DNA of 64,000 bases from Saccharina japonica (Eukaryota; Sar; Phaeophyceae; Laminariales; Laminariaceae): contig MEHQ01004591.1 in assembly GCA_008828725.1 (NCBI GenBank), positions 63,073 through 127,072 on the forward strand, read 5' to 3'. Below, piece by piece: positions 45,711 to 54,728 of the stretch (the first letter of the stretch is position 1; each line of letters begins with the position of its first letter). Both the position numbers and the translations under genes were made by a program. The notes beneath the pieces were generated by a model. The model was given only the letters and a program-made list of their open reading frames with translations, did no database searches and had not been told where the DNA came from.

Positions 45711-45884
45711 AAACATAGCAAGAAAAATGCGTTTTGAGTGCAGGGGGTGGAAAGCGGATCGTCTTCGAGGCGTCCGCCGCCGCTTTCTCGCAATATGCTG
45801 CTTTCTTACTCGCTCATTTTGCCGTCCCTCTCTCTATGTGCTGGTTTCTATCTATGTCTCTGCTTGTTTTTTGTCCCTGTTATG

Positions 45885-45902
45885 TCTGCCTGTCCGTCTG
45901 CC

Positions 45903-45935
<33 letters not shown>

Positions 45936-45975
45936 GCTTGTCTGTCTGTCTGTATGCTTGGCTGTATGTCTGTCC
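45885..45975 (+). repeat. (CTGT)n microsatellite
   Basis: TGTC/CTGT tetranucleotides form a run of about 75 bp with small changes. The Cys/Leu/Ser-rich open frames across it are artefacts. It falls in the probable intron before the phosphatase exon. Confidence 0.9.
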
Positions 45976-46074
45976 GTTTGCCTCTCTGTATACATATATA
46001 TATCGCCCTCTCGCCCTTTTTATCTCCATGTCCCGTTCGCCCCTTCCTTTCATCGTATTTTTCTTTCTGCACAG

Positions 46075-46401
46075 ATGGGAAAAGGAGGTAATGAGCGTGA
46101 TCGAACTGGAGCCCGACCTACTCATGCACAGTGTCTTTTCCTTCTCGGAAGTTTACACGGGTTCCAAGGCCCGCCACTTCGGAGTGATAAGGAAAACTCG
46201 GGCGTCCCTTATGAGGACATTTTTTTCTTCAATGACTGTGACCAGAATTGCGAGGATGTTGGGCTCCTCGGGGTTACCTGCGTAGAGTGCCGGCGGGTGA
46301 GAAGGGGATGGTGACGATATCAGAGCGAGTAAGAAATGCCCGCGCTCGTTTTCCAGACAGTTTGCGCGAGGGGATTGATGAACTACCGTATTGAAACCTA
46401 A
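46075..46401 (+). pseudogene. MDP-1-like HAD phosphatase, 3' end, frameshifted
   Basis: Magnesium-dependent phosphatase-1 proteins are small HAD-fold hydrolases. The exon 46075-46296 has a polypyrimidine tract and CAG acceptor before it and a GTGAGA donor after it. It reads first SEVYTGSKARHF (human MDP-1 has EIYPGSKITHF; the lysine is HAD motif III). In the next frame it reads SGVPYEDIFFFNDCDQNCED and VGLLGVTCVECRR (human [20 protein letters not shown]). The frames are offset by one missing base at about 46198 (AAAACTCGGG). Restoring exon phases also requires that base. Motif IV has FND where FDD is usual. A short last exon, 46357-46401, gives TVCARGLMNYRIET. No N-terminal exons with the nucleophile D-x-D were found. 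It is a pseudogene, unless the missing base is a sequence error. Confidence 0.6.
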
Positions 46402-46998
46402 TGCTTGGAAGGACGAGCTCGTTTGGACCTACAGTACAAGCAATGACGATTGTAGAGGGTTTAATACGCCTTCGGAGGCATTCTGAAGGGTTGTGGTTTC
46501 CGGGTTTGGGCTACCGACGCCCTCGTCCCCTGATCACTCCCATTTTTTGTCCTCTAGTACAACGACATATACTGTATCGCATCCTACCGCGCGGCGGTCA
46601 GACCATCCCAATTTAAGATCTACGAGCACACGAGAGAGTATGCGGGCGATGTTATGTTGCTGTTTACACGACACGGCATAGGTCTGCACGATGCGGCAGC
46701 GTTAACCCTGTCGCTACCTCGCGAAAACGACCCAACTCTACTTCGAAATAGTTTTGTCAGAAAAATGTGGCTACAAGTAGCTGTAGGGCGTTGACCCATG
46801 CGGTGCACCTCAAAAGGGCGAGGCTCCCACGTGCGGTGTTTTCCATCGTATATTTCCCGGACCTTTAGGAGTAGGAGTGGAGCATGCGCGCAAAGTGGAG
46901 TGTTGCCGTAGCAAGCGGCTTGGATTGATGCGCTCGATGGTAACCAATTTGGGAGTTGCAGGAGGCCTGTGCCGCGGCCGGTGTTTGAACCATTGCGT
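46402..46998. other. unassigned sequence after the phosphatase fragment
   Basis: No motif or repeat was recognised. It may include the old 3' UTR. Confidence 0.3.
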
Positions 46999-47006
46999 GT
47001 GCGTAC

Positions 47007-47478
47007 CAGGGCATTAAGTAGGTGTTGCGCTGTTGCGCTGGCGCAACATTTGGTCAAAATAACCGTTTTGCGCAACAGTCGCCGCAAGGCTGGTTGCGCG
47101 TAGCGCAACGCGCGTTTTTGGGCGCGCAACATTTTTCGCCGCAGGAGGGTTTTTTCTGCTGCGCGTTTATTTCTCGCCGGAGGCGAGAAAAAAAATGTTT
47201 TTTTTTTCTCCTTAATAATTAGCCGTAATTAAACATATTTTATGCCCCTTGTCCTATTCGCCATAGTCAAAAATTAGGCACCTTTTGCTATTCGCCGTAG
47301 GCTCTTATTCTTTTTGAGCCACTTTTTTCTATTCGCCGTAGCCAAAAGTAAATTAAAAGGTTTTTTTACTTAGTTTTGAGGCGTATATTCGCGCATAGGT
47401 CGCAATTTTTTCGCAACACACCTCACGTCGCATGTTGCGATGCGTGCAACAGACGCCGAACCACTAATGAATGCCCTA
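47007..47478. mobile_element. hAT-type non-autonomous element (MITE)
   Basis: The 472-bp element has ends CAGGGCATT (left) and TAGGGCATT (right, reverse complement). A perfect 8-bp target duplication, GTGCGTAC, lies at 46999-47006 and 47479-47486. The 8-bp duplication with (C/T)AGGG termini is diagnostic of hAT elements. The interior has nested GTTGCGC/GCGCAAC hairpins at both ends and three direct CTATTCGCC(A/G)TAG words (47249-47340). There is no transposase. Confidence 0.85.
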
Positions 47479-47677
47479 GTGCGTACCAACGCTGCCCCGG
47501 CAGTGCAACGTTAACGTGCGCGCTGCCCTGCCGATGCAAGACGTTGCAAACGGTTCAACAGAGTAGGGACCTCTCAGCTGCGAAATCGACAATTTCGTCG
47601 AGACCCCTCCTTGCACGTCGTGCGTGACGGGGCAAGTTTAGCCACAGTTTGACCCGTGCCCTCCTTGTGTCCTTCAC

Positions 47678-47998
47678 GCCGCCTATTCCGGGCAACCATA
47701 GTGTGATGGAGTCCATACGTATAGATGTGCGAACGTTCTTAGCATTCTTAGGTGAAGTGATGTCACACCTCTCAAGTGAGGTGCACACAGCAGTAGATTA
47801 GGGGAACCGGAATAGCAGTGTGCTTGGTTTTGCCTCTGTCTACCACTGCTTCAGATAACCTGCTTGGTGTATCTGCTTCGTGTACCCTTTGTCTCCCGGG
47901 TCTCTGTACCCTAGTTATGGCTCCTGATGGCGCAAGAGCGGCAGCAATGGAAGGACTAATACTATGATGGACGAGTAACCCGGCACCGACAAACCTCT
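47678..47998. repeat. single arm related to the 49.4-51.1 kb inverted-repeat element
   Basis: The blocks GTGATGGAGTCCATACG, CTCTGTCTACCACTGCTTCA, GATAACCTGCTTGGTGTATC and GCACCGACAAACCT match the right arm (50850-51130) in the same orientation. The opposite arm is not present nearby. Confidence 0.75.
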
Positions 47999-47999
47999 T

Positions 48000-49020
48000 G
48001 AGTCGCGGTGTCGCGCAACTACTCGGTTTTTGTGCGGCGCCGTAGAGTGTTCGGCATAGTCGTAAAAGCAACCACCGCGGGTGTAGTACTCCGAAAGGGG
48101 CCAATGCAACAAAATGAGCGAAGGGTCGCTGGGAAATCGTCCGAAGTATACTGTAGTTCCGGACGTAGACTGGCTGCGGTGTGCTGCCAGGCAGTGATGG
48201 GAAACGGCAGTCGCTGTCGCGTGGCGGCCACGGGAGGGAAGCTGGGTCAATGGGCCCAGCTGGGCTCCCAGTTTCCCGGGGGGGAAAGTCGGCATGGACG
48301 CGTTTCCGGAAGGGTCTACGAGGGTGGCGGAGATACCCTGGGGACCCTCTGCACAAATATCTGGCGACTAAGAAACAGGGATTAACTCGCTAGGAGGTGC
48401 ATCACCTGTGGTCTGAGGCCGCCAGACTCGTGTCGCGCTACACTGCACGGCGCGTGGTAGGCTGACGGGGGTAGGGGGCTGTGTGCATGTCCTGGTCAAC
48501 AGTGGTCGCGAGTCTTTCGCCTTTTTGGCGGGACTACCCCTTGGGCCCAGGGGTAGGTGTGTGGTTAACACAAAGCCATCACAAAGCGGTCAACTGAGGT
48601 GTGTGGTGGAAATCCCGGCGCACGCTGGTTCTAACCTAGAGGCTATTAACCCGCTGGGCTGGCGCAAGTTTCTGGTACGACCACCTTACACGCCGAGACC
48701 GGAAAGACGAGTCCCTCGACGAGAGACGTCGAACTGGCAAGATTGCACTCTGATTATTTCAGAAAATATGTATCCGATTTCAGCAAACAAAGGCCGCAAC
48801 GGCTACTGTGAGGGTATGCCGCCGACACGACAGCCCTTCCCAATCAAAACGTCCTGTTCGCACACGAGCCTGGCTACCCGTGGCGCCCGCGACCACCAGG
48901 CGGCGGTGTTGTTTGAAGGTGTTGCAGGTTCCTAGCGCTTCCACCGAAACCACCGCCTATCGGTCACTACCTGGCCCCTTCCACCACGATATAGCTCCCG
49001 GCTACCGACCTCTCGTCATG
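48000..49020. other. unassigned sequence
   Basis: Open frames such as 48483-48935 (+) and 48181-48393 (+) have no recognised motifs. Nothing else can be called. Confidence 0.25.
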
Positions 49021-49022
49021 TA

Positions 49023-49150
49023 GTGTTATAAGGATTACCCTGGGCGGGGAAATTGATCGATATTTTACCCCTGTAGCTCGGTAGGTAACGCCCTCTCATC
49101 TGGCGTCGCCGGCCGGACACGGGTTCGAATCTCACTTCGAACGTTTATTA
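49023..49150 (+). repeat. tRNA-like repeat head, copy 1
   Basis: ACCCCTGTAGCTCGGTAGGTAA resembles a tRNA D-arm/A-box, and CGGGTTCGAATCTCAC, 50 bp on, resembles a T-arm/B-box. The acceptor and T stems do not pair well and a partial second copy follows at 49288. A tRNA-derived repeat or pseudogene fits better than a functional tRNA. Confidence 0.5.
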
Positions 49151-49287
49151 TATTGAATCGCTTGCGCGTGCGTCCCTAAAAGCATGTCTGCCTGGTTCCT
49201 GGAGCATTAAAACGAAGCGCGTAGGTCAACGTACGACCGTATACAGTACCAACGTCCCAAGTATCCCGCCGTTCAGAGGGGGGGATA

Positions 49288-49367
49288 GTGTTGCAAGGAT
49301 CACCCTGGGCTAGGTAAGTAATCGATATTTCACCCCTATAGCTCAGTAGGTAACTCCCTCGCATTTT
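49288..49367 (+). repeat. tRNA-like repeat head, copy 2 (truncated by insertion)
   Basis: The copy repeats the block GGATCACCCTGGGC, ATCGATATTTCACCCCTATA and GCTCAGTAGGTAAC from copy 1. It stops after CCCTCGCAT, where the inverted-repeat element begins. Confidence 0.6.
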
Positions 49368-51148
49368 TGTGAAGGAGTTGCCTCCTAGGGGTGCAGGTTT
49401 GCCGGTGCTAAGATACTCGTCCATCACATTATTAGTCCTTCCTTACTGTTGCTGTTACTCCATCAAGAGCTTATCTAGGGTATGGAGACCGGGGAGGCAA
49501 AAGGGCACACAAAGCTGGTATGCGAGGCAGGTATTTGAAATAGTAGTAGACAGAGGGGAACCAAGCACACTTCTATTCCGGTTCGCCTAAACTACCATGT
49601 GTGTCGCATGAGAGGTGTGGAATCATCTCTCCTAATAATCTTAAGAGCGTTCCCCTATCTATACGTATGAACTCCATCACATTAGCCCACCCTGAATGGT
49701 CGTAGATGCAGATCACACGACGATCGAAATGTGTCGACAAAACATCCAGAAATCGGAAAGGGGGGTCGAAGATGCAGCTATTCGAAGTAAATAAGAGATA
49801 ACAGATCTACCGCACACCTCGAAATGAGGCTAAGAAGCCTCTGCAAGAGCGCCTGCTTTCGGCCAACCTGCGTCGTCGCTTCTTTGGCCCGCCAATTGAT
49901 CTTACGCTAGCCTTTCCAGGTTCATGTTAAGGACCTTTCTTGGCATGATTCGCAGCGTGCCTTCTCTTCTCTTTTGTCCTTCTCCCGTTTCTGTCTTCCT
50001 GTAGTTCGTTTTCCGCATCTATGTGCTGTGGCTCGCCAGCTCTGACTCACCAGCTCTGGCCTGTTGGCGTATTCCCCGTCGTGAGCGTGTGTGCGCGCGC
50101 GGCTCCTGAGTTATATCAGGCAACTCGCCGCAGAGGGAAACACTTCAGCCGGCGTCAAACCGACTGGTTGTTGCTCGAGCTTCAGCTCTCAGAAACTCAT
50201 ATTGAAAGAAGAATGGCGCTCAAGGCCACAGTGTTTTTATCGCTTTTGTCCAAGAGGACAGGATGAAGAGGAGGAGGGGGAGAAAAGAAGAGGAGTGAAG
50301 AAGAGTGCGTGTGCACGGTCAATCGATCACGGAACTCCCAAGTCTCAAGACCCCTCGCATGCGGTGAAGACTAGAATCTCGAACAAAAAAACATCGGCTG
50401 AACTCAAAACGGTAATTCGGGGTTCTCCCGCATACATCCGAGATATTTGATCCAACAGAGTTCCACCGCATTCTACTGAACAGGGATTGGACATACCGCT
50501 GCTTGTACTGCCGTACTCGTAGCACTTTGTACTTATGCTATGATATGGCCTACTCGCTACTGGCTACTGCTTGGTAGCTACCCTTAATATGGCCTTCACC
50601 TTTCCCCCGTGGCCTCTTTACTGTTAGCATCTCACGAGTGTATGCCCGACTCACGCTTTGCCTTTCAGCTCCATAGTGGGTGTTCGTTCTTGCCAGAGGC
50701 TTCTTAGCCTCATTACCAGGTGTGGGTGAATCTAGTGCATCTTTAGTTCGAATAGCCGTACCTTCGACCCCCTTTCCGATTTCTGGATGCTTTGTTGACA
50801 CATTTGCATCGTCGGGTGGTCAGCATACATTTACGACTATTCAGGGTGGGCTAATGTGATGGAGTCCATGCGGATAGATATGGGAACGTTCTCAGGATTA
50901 TTAGGAGAATTGATGTCATACCTGTCAGATGAGGTGCACATGGTAGATTAGGGGAACCGGGATAGTAGTGTGCTTGTTAGCCTCTGTCTACCACTGCTTC
51001 AGATAACCTGCTTCGTGTATCTGCTTCGTGTATCTCCCTAGTCTATGTATCCGAGTTGTGCTCTTGATGGAGTAAGAGCGACAATAATATGATAGACGAG
51101 TATCTCAGCACCGACAAACCTGCACCCCTAGGAGGCAATTCCTTCACA
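49368..51148. mobile_element. 1.78-kb element with 460-480-bp inverted arms
   Basis: The left arm 49368-49849 and right arm 50689-51148 are reverse complements with scattered mismatches. They start TGTGAAGGAGTTGCCTCCTA and TGTGAAGGAATTGCCTCCTA. The loop is 839 bp and its frames (for example 50091-50450 +) show no transposase motif. The long terminal inverted repeats suggest a non-autonomous DNA element. A target duplication could not be fixed (GCAT on the left, CATAAGG on the right). Confidence 0.75.
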
Positions 51149-51157
51149 CATAAGGTC

Positions 51158-51512
51158 GGTCGCCCCGATGGTCTAGTGGTGACCTCGAACGCTTTTAAGA
51201 GTTGATGTCGGAAGTTCGAATATCACGTGGGTCGGACTTTTGAGTTTATTTGTAAAAACAAATAAAAAAACGGAATCAACTGCTGAGAGCGCCTAGTGGC
51301 GTGGGTAGGCACAATTCGATGCGAGTCGACGAGGGAAGAAAAAGCTGAATTATTCTCGCGATAAAAAGGCAAGGCAAAAACTGTAGTGGGGGAGGAGGGA
51401 GAGGAGCCTACTTTGTGACCCCGGATCTGAGTTACAACTGAGGGAGGAGAGAGAAAGGAAGGGCGAAGATAATGAATGGGATCGGGAAAACAAAAAAAAA
51501 AAAAGTAAATAG
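51158..51512 (+). mobile_element. tRNA-derived SINE, copy S3
   Basis: The head GGTCGCCCCGATGGTCTAGT fits an A box (TGGTCTAGTGG), and GTTCGAATATC serves as B box. The shared body (GCGTGGGTAGGCACAATTCG, GGGGGAGGAGGGAGAGGAGC, TTGTGACCCCGGATCTGAGT) and a poly(A)-like tail (about 51495) follow. This is the most complete of the three copies. Confidence 0.8.
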
Positions 51513-52544
51513 GACCCACGTTAAACACGAAACCCTCTATAATTTCCCATGTATACTGTCGATATTTGGTCCTATTTGCTGCAAGTCGTAGTCCTCCGTA
51601 CTATTAATAGTCGATCCGTTGATCACCTCCTTTGCTCGTGCACCTCTTCTCCGCCGTCGTTTGTCTGTTGTTTTTTTTCTGCTGCGTGTGACGCTCTTAA
51701 TAGGGGATCTGGATCGACAAGTCTTGTCTCAGGGCCTGGATAATTTGGCCGCCCCGAAGCAAAGCCTGCGACCTTGACCGCGGTTTGTACGCGAATGGAG
51801 GTCGCTTTTGCAAATTGGGTTTGGTTTTGGTAGGGTAGTCGGGTTGTTCCTTGCATTTACATACTGTAGTTACAACAAGCATACTCGGTTGTATAATATT
51901 GCGAACCCCCTTTGAACATGTTACAGGGTTTGGTAAAGTTTGAGATGGATGTGCCTTGCGACGCATGTGGCGTGTTCGTGAATGTGCCAGCTTTCTTTTT
52001 GGTTGTGCCTGCTTCCGGCCACTGTAGCAAGCAAGCGGGGGCTTCGCTCGGAAATCAAGACCCGTTCGTTCCGCCGGCGGCGTGTCTTAGTTGCGGCGGG
52101 CGCGGATGCTTGCGTTGGCCGTCTCCTCTCGTGTGGTAGGTATCGGGGGTGCGCAAATAACCCACACAACGTTCGGGTAGAGGAAGACCTTTGGTGGCCG
52201 CAGTTTTCCTATTGGTCAATACACAAAACTATCGCAAACAATCCACACAGCGTTCGGGGCGCTGTGTACGTATATAGATAGAGGCGCCAGGGCGCTTCTT
52301 GTCTGATGTCAGCACAACAATTAATTAAGGCTCTTCAGCCACTGCAGTTGTATGTACCGTATCGTAGCATTTCGCTTTGGTCCCTGCTTCACGAAATATT
52401 TGATCTCGTCGTCTTCGTCTCTCTCCACGAAAAAACAGCGTTCTACACCTGCGTGCTCCCGCCCCGATCAAAATAAAAATGCCCCTGAATACCAATCTCT
52501 GGAACAACCCACCCTTTTCGTCTTATTACCCCTAAGTCCTAAAG
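51513..52544. other. unassigned sequence
   Basis: No supported exon. 52150-52265 has two AACC(C/A)ACACA(A/G)CGTTCGGG blocks. Confidence 0.3.
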
Positions 52545-52690
52545 TGTTTTATGTTTCCTGTTATATACGTACGTCCATATCCTACTGCATGTTATATTCA
52601 CGTCCATATCTTCCTGCATCTTTACTTCCTTATATTACTGCATATTTCTCCCATCTATGCTCAAACACCAGGTTGTCTAACAACCCTACA
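52545..52690 (-). repeat. dispersed repeat, inverted partner of 30.08-30.2 kb
   Basis: The segment CCTGTTATATACGTACGTCC, ATTTCTCCCATCTATG to AGGTTGTCTAACAACCCTAC is the reverse complement of 30080-30215. Confidence 0.7.
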
Positions 52691-53880
52691 CATGAGGACT
52701 AACATTCAACCTTATACGAGTCGAAGCCGTTCACAGTATTTTAGTCTGAAAAAATAATTACAGTACGTAGGCTGTCGTTTTTTAAGCGCCAATGTTTCGG
52801 CGGCGCTCTGTATACCAAGTAATAAGGTATTTCTTACACGTTTTGACTCGCTCGCTGAACAAAAAACGCGTAATCCATACCAGGTACCTGATATATATTA
52901 GTGGAGATATCCCCCACAAAGGACGCTCGGCCGTCGTAGTTTTCAGTGAATGGTGTGCGTCGACCGCTAACTGCTTACTGTACTCTGCGCCGGGATGCAT
53001 CCATCTATGTTTTTCGTGTATTTTCCCTGTGCATGTATGATGCGAGTATCCTCGCGTGACTACTATTTCAAGGCCGTGACTCCGCATAATCCACCCTTCC
53101 TAAGAATTGTGGTTGTTAGTGTGTGTTTCGACACGATGATAGCTGGACAAAAGCGCAGATTATCTTTGCCCTCCCGTGACGGCTTCATGGAGGGGGGTTG
53201 ATCTCCAGAGAGAACGCCCGTCCCCACTTCCCCACACTCACGGAACGTCACGTATATTATCTTGTCGTGGGTCGCGCCTTTGCGTATATATATGTCGTTC
53301 GTGCGTTGCTGTCTGCTGTTGTACTGTACGCAGGGTATGTATGCATTTTTTCTGTTGTATGAGGGACGCTCATACATACAGCGGTCTGGCCGTCAGCGCA
53401 CCAAATCTAAAATGCGTACGTAGGGGTTTCCTGTGGGACGAGAGGTGGGGGGCGTGAGTGAGAGTGGGTGATGGGGTAACATCATCGCAGCCATCAGTAA
53501 GTGCCACTTCATGGCTGCTCTGTGGTGGAAACGCCGCTCTCGGTATAAGTAGTGCATACAAACATCATAATGTAAGGCGGGCATGGGGTAACCGTTGACC
53601 GGGGGGGGGGCTCTCGTCTCTCGTCCTGTACCGCGAGACACACGCCTGCCTGCCGACACGGTACGTACGGTACAACAACAGTCAGGTGTGAATGCCAACG
53701 GTCATGGTAGGATAGAAAAAAGTGGCTTGCACCCGCCAGAGTGTAGTATATAGCGATGGCCCGTTGGTTGCGGGCGTGGTCACGTTGTTTGCTGCATCTC
53801 GCTATATACAACAAGCTAAGCCTTCAACTCCGAGGTACTGCTCGCACTACAGAGTATTACTTTACCAGGTGTGTTACTTA
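52691..53880. other. unassigned sequence
   Basis: Scattered CAGGTACCTG and GTACGTACGGTAC palindromic words are present. No gene is supported. Confidence 0.3.
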
Positions 53881-53884
53881 CTCT

Positions 53885-53972
53885 GTACCACTATGATCCC
53901 AAATATAAGGACCGTTTGTCTATTAACATGTCATTGAAATATCCTTATATTTCGGGTTCGAGTGGTATACTT
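53885..53972. mobile_element. small foldback element (AAATATAAGGA type), copy 1
   Basis: The inverted ends are GTACCACTATGATCCC plus AAATATAAGGA and TCCTTATATTT plus CGGGTTCGAGTGGTATAC. A related copy is at 63489-63575, with the same AATATAAGGACCGTTT core. Confidence 0.6.
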
Positions 53973-54728
53973 TACCAACAAGCTATCATACACTACAACC
54001 GACTTTTTACAACCCCTAAAAAAACAGCAAAATAACAACATGCCGACGGCCGAGAGCGCGCGCACGCGAGTGTGTACGTGTGCGCGTACACCGCCAGCTG
54101 GACAACAAGCACAGCGGTCGAACGCGCACAACGCCACGCCCGCCTTGGTTGTCTGAATATATATACGGATTTCGTCACGTTTGTTATCACAGAGTCCAAA
54201 ATGCAGAGTCTACAAATACAACAACGCGGGCGATGATGATGTTCTCACATACATGGGCATGTGTTGTGCGTCTTGTGTTATGTGTGCACATATACTGCTA
54301 TTTATAGTAGATGCACAAACAACAACAGCGGCAGCAGCAGTACGATGCAGCATACAGATTGCAGCATGCAGCACATACATGCAGCACGGCGGTTTCGTCG
54401 AACATGCTACTCGTAGAATGGTTGAATTTTCAAGAAAATTGATTGGCCGAGACCCCCGAAAACCCGTCCCGACAACACGGAGTTCAACCGCGTTTGCATG
54501 TTTTTTTACAAAATTTTATTCCTCCGCATTTTTATCTTCCCGGCAGGGGCAGGCTCGCAGGGTCCCCCAAACCTCATTCACACACCGTCTCTACCCCACG
54601 GGCACACACACGGTCTACAGGCATCACCCTCGCCCTCGCCTCTCTAGCGCCACCGTGCCCAAGAAGGACAGGCGAGAAGCTGCAGCTAGGTCATCTTAGC
54701 TCCCGGGTGTAGCCTGCCCTCGGCTGCA
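53973..54728. other. region upstream of the FYVE gene
   Basis: 54329-54380 has CAG/GCAGCA runs. The promoter or 5' UTR of the FYVE gene probably lies here, but no element can be pinned down. An upstream 5' exon with an acceptor near 54685 (GCAG) or 54689 (CTAG) is possible. Confidence 0.3.

Noticed and set aside
45727-46314. 195-codon plus-strand frame with Cys/Leu/Ser repeats
   Set aside because: It runs through a (CTGT)n microsatellite and an intron-like pyrimidine tract. Only its last part coincides with the phosphatase exon, which is annotated separately.
49060-49150. functional tRNA gene
   Set aside because: The D-arm and T-arm words are present, but the acceptor and T stems pair poorly, and the segment is duplicated as part of a repeat.
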